A stretch of 64,000 nt of DNA from Dallia pectoralis (Eukaryota > Chordata > Actinopteri > Esociformes > Umbridae), in assembly GCA_029465975.1 (NCBI GenBank), contig CM055754.1:9027929-9091928 (forward strand), given 5' to 3'. Made by a program: the position numbers and the translations under genes. Below, piece after piece: positions 21,413-32,160 of this stretch (its first letter is position 1; each line of letters begins with the position of its first letter). Below the pieces are notes generated by a model, which worked only from the letters and a program-made list of their open reading frames with translations, ran no database searches and had not been told where the DNA came from.

Positions 21413-21634
21413 ATGGCGAGTTGCATGTCATGTTGCTGGAGCTTTGTGTGGCTGGTGATTTTGGTGGACTTCGGCTGGCCCCTCAGTATCTTTCTGGGGG
21501 GGATCTACGGCCTGGTCACCCCACTTACTACCTGTCTGGGCCTGGAGCGCCTTTCAGAACTGCTCCTGGACGGTGCCAACCTGGGAAAGACCTGCGCTCA
21601 GAACATGAAAATTGGCAAGCCGATATGCCGATAA
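21413..21634 (+). CDS. Small membrane protein, tandem copy A (73 aa), unrecognised family
   Basis: I do not recognise this family. The start codon follows an intron acceptor (TCTCACAG/AATAGG) by six bases and matches the start of copy B at 27183. The protein has an N-terminal Cys pair (Cys4, Cys7, possible palmitoylation), a hydrophobic segment at about residues 9-38 (a membrane span or re-entrant hairpin with WPL and GGIYG turns), and a short polar tail with Cys62 and Cys72. Copy A has an Asp at residue 19 inside the hydrophobic part, where copy B has Ile. It ends two codons differently from B (Cys-Arg against Cys-stop). Of 17 codons that differ, counting the stop, only one is purely synonymous. 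AATAAA at 22047-22052 is the likely poly(A) signal. Confidence 0.72.
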   Translation: MASCMSCCWSFVWLVILVDFGWPLSIFLGGIYGLVTPLTTCLGLERLSELLLDGANLGKTCAQNMKIGKPICR

Positions 21635-22348
21635 AACTGGACCAGGTTCTGACTGATGTTTCCCTGATCAGAATTATTGTAGTAGTCAGATGTTTCCTAC
21701 AAAGGAAAAGTTTAACTTTACAAAGGACGTAGTGTTGCTTTTCCTGTCACGGTATTGAGGTGTTTATTTCTCATACACACACACTATGAAAAGTGGCACC
21801 TAGCACTGGCTGTTTGAATTATTGTTAACTCTCAATGTTATTTTTTGTTTGGCCTTATCTAAAACTAAAAAATATAGCTGTTGTATTTCTATTCTGTATT
21901 TGCTCTGTTTATTTTCACTGTTTTACCATGGAAAGGGCATATTACCATGTGTAACAGAATAACTTTAACAATAGAGCAGTCATTACTTTTTTTATAAAGA
22001 TATTTTTCTCTAAATTGTAAATAAGACTAAGTCAAATGAAATATGCAATAAACTGTCACAAGTAAGACTTGAATAGACGTTTCTTTTTAATCTTTGAAAT
22101 GTGTATTTTGGTTTGAGCAACCCTACCCTCAGGAAGCCTACCTCGTCTACACAAACCTTTACATTGTCCCTTTTCCACAATACAATTATAAACGTTGGCA
22201 ATATAGGCAATAATTGGGAATTCATGCAAAAAGCTTTACATTTTTTTTACCTTCAACTAGTTTTGATGAGAGTAGGATCTAGATATAGTCCCATGCAGCA
22301 CAATGTACGTAAAACATTCTTATCCTCCCTCTAAATAAATTGTGATTT

Positions 22349-22432
22349 TGAGGAGCAAACCCGGCACCAGGTGGACGGCCAGGAGGAGACCCTGATGGAG
22401 CAGAGGAGGAAGCCCATCAAAGCCGTAGCTAG
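22349..22432 (+). pseudogene. Duplicated fragment of the last aqr exon
   Basis: Matches 19671-19899 in two blocks: the GAGCAAACCCGG...GATGGAGCAG part and the AGCCGTAGCTAG end with the stop codon. About 150 bases between them are missing. It has no splice acceptor or upstream exons, so it cannot act as aqr. It marks the left edge of duplication unit B. Confidence 0.9.
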
Positions 22433-23462
22433 GAGGGAGAAGGGGGAATGTGTGTTGCGTTAATCCACCCCCGTAGATGGGTTTGGAAATGGACTGTCCC
22501 TTAGAATAGCTTAGTGCCAACCTGGGGATCCTGTTTGTCAATTTGTTTTCTACTGAACCCATGAAGATGACAATGGAAGCCGTTAGCGTACTGTTTTATA
22601 AAATGTTCAGAGGTTCTGTTTTCTAATCAGTACTTTTTCTAGTAAAAACTAATTCTAAATGTGAATGCAGTCGGTTACGTTATTAATGCTTACATGTGCA
22701 AACTTGTTACAATGCTCTCCCAGTTCATGTAACCTTTGGCGCCACTCCCCAGATAGCATTGCTGGGACCTGATTGGCCCACTCTGCAGCAGCTGGAAGCG
22801 CTGCCGCTAAGCTGCATTTATAGGTCAGTCACCCTGGACATGAAGCCATGGGGGAGAGGGACTGGTGTTTCACAGGCTCCCAGTTATCAACCACAATTCA
22901 TCACATATACGTGTCCAATACCAAGATACCAGCAGTGCACTGATGTCTGACCGACATTGGTAGCCTCTTTGGTTGAGGCAACTCTGATGAGCCACTGCTT
23001 GCAGGCTCAAAACATAGTACATGGATTCAGGCATTGCTGTGCTCCAGAGGTTAGCTAGCTGTTACATCATTTGACAGGCTTGCCAGTAACTCTCCCGGCA
23101 CGCAACCCCCTCCCACTTCCCCAACCGTCTGAGAGGTTATCCGTCTCCCCCGGGGCTTAGCTACACAGTACAGTCACGACCAGTCTGCAGGACCAGTGGC
23201 TTATCATTATGTTTATCATCATGAGCAACATATGGTCACATTTTCTAGTGTTAGTGGTTTTTTTCTTGTTTATCAAGTGTCGGTTTCAAAGGCTGTTTCA
23301 GGGTCCTGACTACGAATGCCTCGATGCCTCTTACAGGCATGAAAATCACTCACCTTTCGGCGAAATTCGCCGTTTGAAACCCGAATAGGTGACCTACGTG
23401 AATCGTGTAGATTCGATGAGAAAATCTTTGTGTGTGCGGGGGTGTTACATACCAGAGATTTA

Positions 23463-24034
23463 TGCTGCGTCCGAAATCGCATACTTCCATGCTTTATAGT
23501 ATGCGAAAAACAGTACGCGAGCAGAGTAGTATGTCCGAAATCATAGTTTTCGAAAAACAGTATGTGAAAAGTACCCGGATGACCTACTACTTCCGGCGAG
23601 ATTCTGAAGTGTGCATACGATGGACACTTTACTATCCCATGATGCAACAGGAGAGAGGAGTTCTCGTTACATTTAAAAATGGCGGAAACCGGAGACGCGG
23701 CAGTCTTCACGTGTAACTACTTTAGAAAACACTTTTTTGTTTCTTTGTGGTTAAATTGTACTTGTTTAACTTCATATAAGTAAACGATTGACCTAAAAGC
23801 GGGTTTGCTTTATGCGTGGTGGTAGGAGGACGTGGACCTGAAGGAAACACGCTTCTCTTGCCCGGTAGATTATAAAAGTAGAAAATTCAAACACGGCGCA
23901 TGTAGTACATCCGGACTCCATTCATACTACCCAGATTCATACTATATAGAACGTACTTTTTTAACGGTCGCAAAGTACGTTCTTATTTAAATGTAGTACA
24001 TACTCAACATAGTACGCGATTTCAGACGCAGCCA
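23463..24034. mobile_element. Non-autonomous DNA transposon (MITE) with inverted ends
   Basis: The left end TGCTGCGTCCGAAATCGC is mirrored by the right end GCGATTTCAGACGCAGCC. Inside are more palindromic repeats of the AGTATGTCCGAAATC and AGTACGTTCT types. TA on both sides is a possible target duplication. About 570 bp without a transposase frame. The superfamily is uncertain. Confidence 0.75.
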
Positions 24035-24558
24035 TAGTGAACAACGAACAGGTGCGCGAGTGAATGAAAATATTAGCGCAAAGGGCCTTGCATCACCAGT
24101 TTCCTTCTCTGGGAAGGAGGGAGAATACAGTTACCTGATTGGTTTACAAGCAGTTCGCCTTGCTCGTGCTGACAAGAGCGCGCACATCAAATTCAGAACC
24201 TCAAAAGCCCGCCCGGCCTCTCCGATTTAATCGACTGAATTTGGTGAGTGATGGTTTCAATAGTAACTCAGAAGCTCTGTTGCGATAGGCTTAACTAACG
24301 TTATATACAGGTTGATTAATTGAGTCATTCTACACAGCAGGAGAGAACGCAATGTTAGCCAGCTAAAGATCTGCAGGGCTTGAATTGGATTGCGGGGATT
24401 GTGCATAATTTAAACCATTCCCGTTAGTTTTTATAGTGCGAGAAATTCCCGAACAAATATATTTGCTTCATCTCAGACCGAGGTAAAGTTGGTTGGATAT
24501 TCGATATTCAACGGATATTCAGAGGCCGAGGCCGGTGATTGACCGACAGAAACCTCCG

Positions 24559-24668
24559 TGTGGTTATAGTTTGGGACCGTCAATAAAGTACAAGTACAAG
24601 GCAAGCAGCCACACTACACCGTGTATAGTGTGGCTGAGTTTGCTTATAGTTAGGGACCGTCAATAAAG
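24559..24668. repeat. Direct repeats flanking a hairpin
   Basis: GGGACCGTCAATAAAGT occurs at about 24574 and again at about 24654. Between them 24608-24634 is a hairpin with perfect 9-bp arms (GCCACACTA / TAGTGTGGC) and a 9-base loop. The direct repeats contain AATAAA. Origin unknown; it may be the end of a transposable element. Confidence 0.5.
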
Positions 24669-25567
24669 TCAAAGTCTTAAAGTTATGAATTTCATTATCT
24701 GTTTAACCATTTGGCCTTGAAACTTCAAACCACTTTCAGATTGTTTTATAGAGGACACCCACATTTTGCAATGCTTTGGTTTTTTTTAAGGAAATGGTGT
24801 AAGAGATGTTTAATAAACATAAACAATTGTAAAAATTCATAAAATCACTTGGAAACCTCTATTTACTTTATATTGTCTACAAAGGTCTTTCACATGTGGA
24901 ATATTTGAAATTTTCGTCCGTGGGAGCATGCCCCCGCACCCCCCTTTAGGGGTAATATCCTTCTCACCTTTTTCACCCCTGACCCGTTTTCATGCCTGCT
25001 CTTATGTTTGGGCCCGATAACCATGCATCCTTGTGTGTCTGCCTATATCGATACTAATCCGATACCTTCTTTTCCCCTCTTAAAAGAACGCAGCTGTTAA
25101 TAATGCGTTTGTTTGGATGCCCTTTGCTTAACCTAACCATCTAATCTCATGTTTACCTGACACGTGTTGCTTGTCTCCCGATACATCTCTCTTTACGGCA
25201 TTACGCTCAATGCATTTCCATCGTAGGTGAATGCATCGTATGGGATTATTATCTTTTTTTGGGGCTATACGGTTTTAGTATCGCAATGGAATCTATTCTG
25301 ATGCTAAATATTGGATTGATGCGCCCCTATTTCTGACCCTAATCTTTTTTTTTTACTCATTGCCTTCAAAATCTCTCCGACATAAGAGCTGAGGTACTCT
25401 AGTTGGCCTTGAGTAGAAATCTCTCTTGTCAGTTATCTATACTCAGGAATGCATCAACAACAGGGTTAGTTTAGTTGTAATTGAATTTACCAATATCACC
25501 TGAAGGAAACCTTGCTTTGGTTCTGGAGGGCTAAAATACTTGTTTCACAATGTTTTCTGTTTCTACT

Positions 25568-25990
25568 ATAAATCAGAATCAGGTTTATGGGGGGTACCAA
25601 GGGCTTCTATGTTAGGGGCATATTCCTTAGACTTTCTGCTGTGGGAAAGAAGCTGTTCTTTTGGAAAGAGCTCTTGGTCTTGATAGACCTCAGGCGTCTG
25701 CCATAGGGGAGTGTTTTGAACAGTTTGTCTGCCTCATCTTTGCTGCCCGCCTCAGTAACCTGGCTAGAACAGTTCTTTGAGGGACGACACCTTACAACCA
25801 ATGGTCCGCTCTGCAGGGCGGATGATGCGTTGCAGTTTGTCTTTATCTTTGACAGCGGCTGCAGCGTACCAGACTGTGATGGAGGAGGTCAGGATGGAAT
25901 CAATCATGGCTGGGTAAGCATTAATCATCATGGTCATTGGCAGTTTGCCTTTAACTACTGTACCAGGTCTCAATTAGTCGCTGCTAATGA
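25568..25990 (-). mobile_element. LINE 3' fragment
   Basis: The minus-strand translation of 25764-25973 includes MIDSILTSSITVWYAAA and LQRIIRPAERTIGC, the C-terminal part of fish L2/Rex-like reverse transcriptases. The plus strand starts at ATCAGAATCAGGTTTAT, the usual antisense 3' tail of these LINEs. It is 5'-truncated. Confidence 0.8.
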
Positions 25991-26221
25991 CGTGGGAATA
26001 AAATGGATGAGTTCCCAAGAGGTTAAACTTGTCTCGTAAATTGTTTCCATATTCAACAAATTGGTTTTAAATCTTCTACAATCGTTTTATTGTGCAACTG
26101 GTTGATGAGTGCATGCATTGTGTAATATCCTCCCTCGCGAAACCGTCCATGTAATGACAGAATATCTTTGTCTCGATCAGTCTTTTCTGGAATTCAATAA
26201 ATAAGCGGCCACTCTTGAGAG

Positions 26222-26363
26222 GTCACACGTACATACTTATTTTATTGGTTTTGGCAACTCCGAGCAGGAACTAACTGCAACTGAGGAATAAACAGTCCAC
26301 AGACGAGGAGGACAAACCAGGCTCGTTCTTCTCCAAGATCACTCATACTTTCCACATCTGAAG
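26222..26363 (+). promoter_or_regulatory. Probable promoter and untranslated first exon, small gene B
   Basis: Near-identical to 20560-20701. It keeps the TTATTTTATTGG element and the CTGAAG/GTGAAC donor at 26363/26364. The inserted 3.4 kb lies just upstream, so distal control of copy B may differ from copy A. Confidence 0.45.
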
Positions 26364-27182
26364 GTGAACATGTCTTTTATACTCATTCGACAGGTACTCT
26401 CAATATGTCTTTATATTGTTCTCTACTTTGCAAGGTTTAATAGCTGTTTGTTTTACAAGAATTGCCTGTGGTTGCTTTGTTACTAGCATAAACTGGCATC
26501 TGTTTAAGTTAACAACTATAATAATTTATTGTCTGAGGTGTTATGGTGTTAGAAACATGGGGTATTTTAAAGAGCAAATGGTATGACCGAAAACAGTATG
26601 CGTTGGTTGGTTTGTGTTCTCTACTGTTTTATTCTTTGGAGCTTTTTCTTCAAGCGGCTGTAAATACACTTTGCTTCAAAGCATAAAATCTTGTGATGTT
26701 GCTTATCCTAAATCATTAAGATCCGTAATGGGTCCTCTCAAATAAGTAACATTGTTTTCTTAATGCTAGTGGTGTCTTGTGTTTTAGAGCATATGATCTC
26801 ACCACAACAGGATATTGAAACGGTCATATAAGGAAGTGGGGAGGAATGTGTGTATTGCCTGAATGCTGAAATAGTTATGACAGTCAATCTGACCATGGGA
26901 CTTTGCACTTATAACCCAGTCTGACGGTGAACACACTAGCTTCTGAGCTATTGGAAAATATTTCTTAGTAGACGTGTATACAGTTGTTTATTTTCCATGG
27001 AATCCAACTCCTCTTAAGGCTGAGTCCCTCTGTTGACTCTAGTGTTAAAGACCGTGTTGGGCGCTGTTTGTTAGTGCGTCAACAATAGACCAGTAATTAA
27101 AAAGTCTTGTGATATACAGGGTAGTTTTTTCAGTTATTTGTTCAACTTATTATTTTAAATTTCTGTTTTCTCACAGAATAGA

Positions 27183-27401
27183 ATGGCGAGTTGCGGGTCA
27201 TGTTTCTGGAGCGTTGTGTGGCTGGTGATTTTGCTGATCATAGCCTGGCCCCTCAGTATCTTTCTGGGGGGGATCTACGGCCTGGTCACCCCACTTACGA
27301 CCTGTGTGGGCCTGGACCGCCTTTCAGACCTGCTCCTGGAGGGTGCCAACCTGGGAAGGACCTGCGCTCAGAACATGAGACACGGCAAGCCGGTGTGCTG
27401 A
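27183..27401 (+). CDS. Small membrane protein, tandem copy B (72 aa), unrecognised family
   Basis: The start follows the acceptor CTCACAG (27176) by six bases, as in copy A. MASCGSCFW at the N-terminus has Cys4 and Cys7. Residues about 9-38 are strongly hydrophobic with no charge (VVWLVILLIIAWPLSIF, then GGIYGLVTPL), fitting one membrane span or a hairpin. The tail GLDRLSDLLLEGANLGR looks amphipathic, and the protein ends GKPVC. Copy B is probably nearer the ancestral form because its hydrophobic segment is uninterrupted, but that is inference. A candidate poly(A) signal lies at 27776-27781. No function can be assigned. Confidence 0.75.
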   Translation: MASCGSCFWSVVWLVILLIIAWPLSIFLGGIYGLVTPLTTCVGLDRLSDLLLEGANLGRTCAQNMRHGKPVC

Positions 27402-28080
27402 TAAAACTGGACCAGGTTCTGACGATATTTCCCTGATCAGAACTATTGTAGTAGTCAGATGTTTCCTGCACGGGAAAAGTTTAACTTTACAAAGGACGTA
27501 GTGTTGCTTTTCCTGTCACAGTATTGAGGTGTTTATTTCTCATACACACACTATGAAAAGTGGCATCTAGCACTGGCTGTTTGAATTATTGTTAACTCCT
27601 AATGTTATTTTTTGTTTGGTCTTATCTAAGACTAAAAAATATAACTTGTATTTCTATTCTGTATTTGCTCTGTTTATTTTCCATGGAAAGGGCTTATTAC
27701 CATGTGTAACTGAATAACTTTAACAATAGAGCAGTCGTTACTTTTTCATAGAGATATTTGAAATATGAAATATGTAATAAACTGTCAAAAGTAAGACTTG
27801 AATAGACGTTTCGTTTTAATCTTTGTTGAAATGTGTATTTTGGTTTGAGCAACCCTACCCTCAGGAAGCCTACCTCATCTACACAAACCTTGACATTGTC
27901 CCTTTTCCACAATACAATTCTAAACATTGGCAATATAGGCAATAATTGGGAATTCATGCAAAAAGCTTTACATTTTTTTTACTTTCAACTAGTTTCGATG
28001 AGAGTAGGATCTAGATATAGTCCCATGCAGCACAATGTACGTAAAACATTCTTATCCTCCCCCTAAATAAATTGTGATTT

Positions 28081-29611
28081 ATGAATTAGCAGTCACGAAA
28101 GTTCCACTTAGATCTCTAGCATGCTGTCCAGAAATTGAGATACTGAATACTGCATTTATTCATCTATCAGGATGCAATGTAAGGTTTAAAATCAACCTTT
28201 GCTATTGTATACCTGCTTTTACAAATAGCACTCGTCACAACCTCTCTGAGCTTGGTTTTACCTTGACATTTCACCCCCTTGTCTATTGACGCACCAGCAT
28301 GTCACATGTTGACATCATTATGCTTGTGTTAGCTAGATTTCCTCCAGTATCTGCTAGTCAATTGCTCCTTCGCTGTTGTAATGTTGACGCCTATTCTATT
28401 CCAAGCGGCTTGAGAAAGCAATCACCTGACTGACTATGTCACCAATAGAAAACGGTTACTTATGCTGTGATCATTGAGTGATTTTGAAATGTTGTATTTG
28501 TATTGTTTACTAGGGGCTTTATTACCTGAACAATTTGCCAACTTTTAATTTGGTTCCTTCATAAATAAAAAAAACTAATCTTCCTCTTCACTTTTAACAA
28601 TATCACATCATAAACTTGCCCTTAACCCATGATCTAGGTAAATGTCCTCATTAAGGTATGTACCATATAAGACCATTTGCAAATAAAGGTGTCTTCCAAT
28701 GAAGCTGCTTGTTACATAAATGACACATTTTATTGTGAGCCGATCAGATTTGTCAATATTGAGTTATCAAAGCATTTGTGTGCCATTTACCTGCTGATCC
28801 CTGAAAAAGTAGCAAAAAACTGGGGTGATTATGGTATTCTCAGATGAGAGAACACTTTTGCCTTAAAGGGGACGTTAGCAAAAATATCCCACAGTCTGAG
28901 TGGATGTAAATGAGCTATAGCTAATTACTGTTCTGCATGATCAAAAAAATGCCAACGGCACACCATACGATAGAGATCCATACAAAATCCCAACACCATA
29001 GGATAGAGATACAAATTGACTCATACTGAAAGATTTAGCATTGTAGAGTCATGTCTACTATTGATTTTGATTGTAATTACTTTTTTGACTTCATTCTAAA
29101 GACATGCTGGTCACGTCTATATCATATACCATTTACATGCCATAGGATGTAACATTAAACGAGCTGTTAAGAGCTTAGAGATTACAGATTTCAAAGTTTT
29201 AGATTTTTAAAATCTATACATTTAATTATCAACAAATCTGACCTGTGCTTATTTGGGAACCCATTTGCTTAATGGATACATTAGGTACCCATTTAGCCCA
29301 AGCCAGACTTTCAACATATTTTGATCATTTAAACAATAAAAACCTGGGAAATTGGTCTAAATGAATTATTGACAATTTATTTGAAAGATTCAACTTGCCA
29401 TTAAACTCACACGTTATCACTTACATTGAGGCAGTATATATTAAACCATAATAAAATTAGATTCATATACACTGAGAATAGATTTTGTTTTAGCTACGTA
29501 AGCCATGTCTGTTTGCTAGCTAGGTAGATAGCTGTTGCCTCCTGCATGTATGCTGCGCTCATTATGGGTTCATATGCGAGAGAGGGTAGGGGTGTACGTA
29601 AGCTTGTGGTA
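28081..29611. other. Intergenic, AT-rich, nothing recognised
   Basis: No gene, transposon end or array was recognised between the duplication and the 30-bp minisatellite. Confidence 0.5.
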
Positions 29612-31105
29612 TATGCTTGGTATATTGGATGCTGGTATACAAATGCTTGGTATATTGGATGCTGATATTCAAATGCTTGGTATATTGGATACTGGTATAC
29701 AAATGCTTGGTATATTGGATACTGGTATACAAATGATTGGTATAATTGGATGCTGGTATAAAAATGCTTGGTATATTGGATACTGGTATACAAATGCTTG
29801 GTATATTGGATGCTGGTATACAAATGCTTGGTATATTGGGTGCTGATATACAAATGCTTGGTATATTGGATGCTGGTATACAAATGCTTGGTATATTGGA
29901 TGCTGGTATACAAATGCTTGGTATATTGGATGCTGGTATACAAATGCTTGGTATATTGGGTGCTGATATACAAATGCTTGGTATATTGGATGCTGGTATA
30001 CAAATGCTTGGTATATTGGATACTGGTATACAAATGCTTGGTATATTGGATACTGGTATACAAATGCTTGGTATATTGGATACTGGTATACAAATGCTTG
30101 GTATATTGGATGCTGGTATACAAATGCTTGGTATATTGGATACTGGTATACAAATGCTTGGTATATTGGATGCTGGTATACAAATGCTTGGTATATTGGA
30201 TGCTGGTATACAAATGCTTGGTATATTGGGTGCTGATATACAAATGCTTGGTATATTGTGTGCTGATATACAAATGCTTGGTATATTGGATGCTGGTATG
30301 CAAATGCTTGGTATATTGGGTGCTGGTATACAAATGCTTGGTATATTGGATGCTGGTATACAAATGCTTGGTATATTGGATGCTGGTATACAAATGCTTG
30401 GTATATTGGGTGCTGATATACAAATGCTTGGTATATTGGATACTGGTATACAAATGCTTGGTATATTGGATACTGGTATACAAATGGTTGGTATAATTGG
30501 ATGCTGGTATAAAAATGCTTGGTATATTGGATACTGGTATACAAATGCTTGGTATATTGGATGCTGGTATACAAATGCTTGGTATATTGGGTGCTGATAT
30601 ACAAATGCTTGGTATATTGGATGCTGGTATACAAATGATTGGTATATTGGATGCTGGTATACAAATGCTTGGTATATTGGATGCTGGTATGCAAATGCTT
30701 GGTATATTGGGTGCTGATATACAAATGCTTGGTATATTGGATACTGGTATGCAAATGCTTGGTATATTGGGTGCTGATATACAAATGCTTGGTATATTGG
30801 GTGCTGATATACAAATGCTTGGTATATTGGGTGCTGATATGCTCAAATGCTTGGTATATTGGGTGCTGATATACAAATGCTTGGTATATTGGGTGCTGAT
30901 ATACAAATGCTTGGTATATTGGGTGCTGATATACAAATGCTTGGTATATTGGGTGCTGATATACAAATGCTTGGTATATTGGATACTGGTATACAAATGC
31001 TTGGTATATTGGATACTGGTATGCAAATGCTTGGTATATTGGGTGCTGATATACAAATGCTTGGTATATTGGGTGCTGATATACAAATGCTTGGTATATT
31101 CATTC
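29612..31105. repeat. 30-bp minisatellite, about 50 copies, with higher-order structure
   Basis: Units of 30 bp (core CAAATGCTTGGTATATTGG then ATGCTGGTATA, ATACTGGTATA or GTGCTGATATA). The rare variant TATAATTGGATGC with AAAAATGC occurs at about 29741 and again at about 30492, 751 bases (25 units plus one base) later, so half the array was made by one large copying event. At 30841 an extra GCTC breaks the period. Long open frames on both strands (up to 543 codons) are artefacts of a 30-bp, stop-free unit. Confidence 0.97.
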
Positions 31106-32160
31106 AATCTTATTTTGATTGACACAATGCCATATCATTAACTCATTATAAAATAGTCCAGATTCCAATACTTTAAAATCCGTATTAGGATTATCCAAAT
31201 CACTGCTGAGTAAACTCTATTCAGTTAACACATCCAGGAGAGCTGCGCATTTGCAGATCTAAATTGTATTCATGAATATTTTCACATTCCCTCCAAATCG
31301 CTATTTAACCTAATTTTCTCACCCTCACATTTCAGTGATACAGACAGTGACAATAACTGTCTCATGTTTTTTTAAATAGCAAGATCTATTCCTTGTTAGC
31401 ATTTATTTAAAAACATGGACCCATCCCAAAATGCTGGTGAAATATTCAGTACCTTGTGAGCCCTAGTTAGGATGTATTCTTTATTTGCCAACTCTCTGCC
31501 CCAAAATCCTTGAGGCATGAAACATCTTGCCAAAAATTGCCTGGTTTTATACATTTAAAAAAGTTTCTTGTATTTTTTGTCCCCAGAAGACTTGGCAGGG
31601 GGTTAAGCTCAGTTGACAAGGGCAGTCGAGGCTTGGAGCCCAAGCTGAGAGTATCATGCTGAGAAACGGTATGTGAGAGAGGAGAAGATTATGAGGACGA
31701 CAGGAAAGTAGAAGGGGTAGAGAGCGAGCGAGGGAGATATGAAAGATAAACAGAGAGAGTGTGAGATGCTGCGAGGAAGACAGAACAGAGGGGATGAGAA
31801 AGGAAGGCTAGTGAATATTTCATTTGGGTGTGCGACAGAAAAAGGCCTGCATAGAGGAGACTTGGAGGGAAAATGTCCCTCAGCATCCAATACAATTCTG
31901 ATGGAGAAAAACAATAATTGCCATATTATTGTTATATTAGTTTGATAGGATGTTACGGTATTGTTATGACAATAACACTATTGCCTTTGCACTAGTTGGC
32001 TGTTACTGCACCAATAGTATTTTTTATTTAGTCAAATTGTTTTTCAGCCCTTTTGCCTATACAGCAGATATCGGGAAGAAATATGTTTGGAACACAGAAT
32101 TTCAAAAAATGTGTGATTATTGAAAAATGTACCATGTGGGCCCCCTGTAGAGTGGTAATA
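31106..32160. other. Intergenic, nothing recognised
   Basis: Purine-rich stretch at about 31670-31870. Small open frames have no recognisable domains. Confidence 0.5.

Larger units (their letters stand above)
19671..22348 (+). repeat. Tandem segmental duplication, unit A
   Basis: This unit starts at TGAGGAGCAAACCCGG in the last aqr exon and ends at AAATAAATTGTGATTT. It is directly followed by a second copy starting with the same TGAGGAGCAAAC. It contains the end of aqr, a SINE at 20165-20436 absent from unit B, and the first small membrane-protein gene. Confidence 0.92.
22733..26178. mobile_element. About 3.4 kb insertion present only in duplication unit B
   Basis: Unit A runs straight from CAGTTCATGTAA to ATCAGTCTTTT, while unit B has about 3.4 kb between these words. 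The insert holds a MITE, a hairpin with flanking direct repeats and a LINE fragment. No single element with matched ends covers it, so it may be several insertions or captured genomic DNA. Alternatively unit A lost part of it. Confidence 0.6.
22349..28080 (+). repeat. Tandem segmental duplication, unit B
   Basis: Second copy of the 19671-22348 unit. It ends at the same AAATAAATTGTGATTT, after which unique sequence follows. Aligned non-coding parts look about 95-96% identical by eye. Unit B lacks the SINE but has about 3.4 kb of inserted DNA at about 22733-26178 and about 165 extra bases at about 26666-26835. Confidence 0.92.

Noticed and set aside
22101..22334. A 77-codon frame conserved in both duplication units (22101-22334 and 27833-28066)
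   Set aside because: It lies after the poly(A) signal of the small gene. Conservation follows from the recent duplication, since the surrounding non-coding DNA is equally similar, and the frame shows no domain.
29612..31105. CRISPR-like regular repeats
   Set aside because: Units abut with no variable spacers, and this is animal DNA. All eight arrays are minisatellites.
29494..31141. Long open frames on both strands (up to 543 codons)
   Set aside because: Produced by a 30-bp stop-free tandem unit. The same short peptide repeats and changes frame with each irregular unit.
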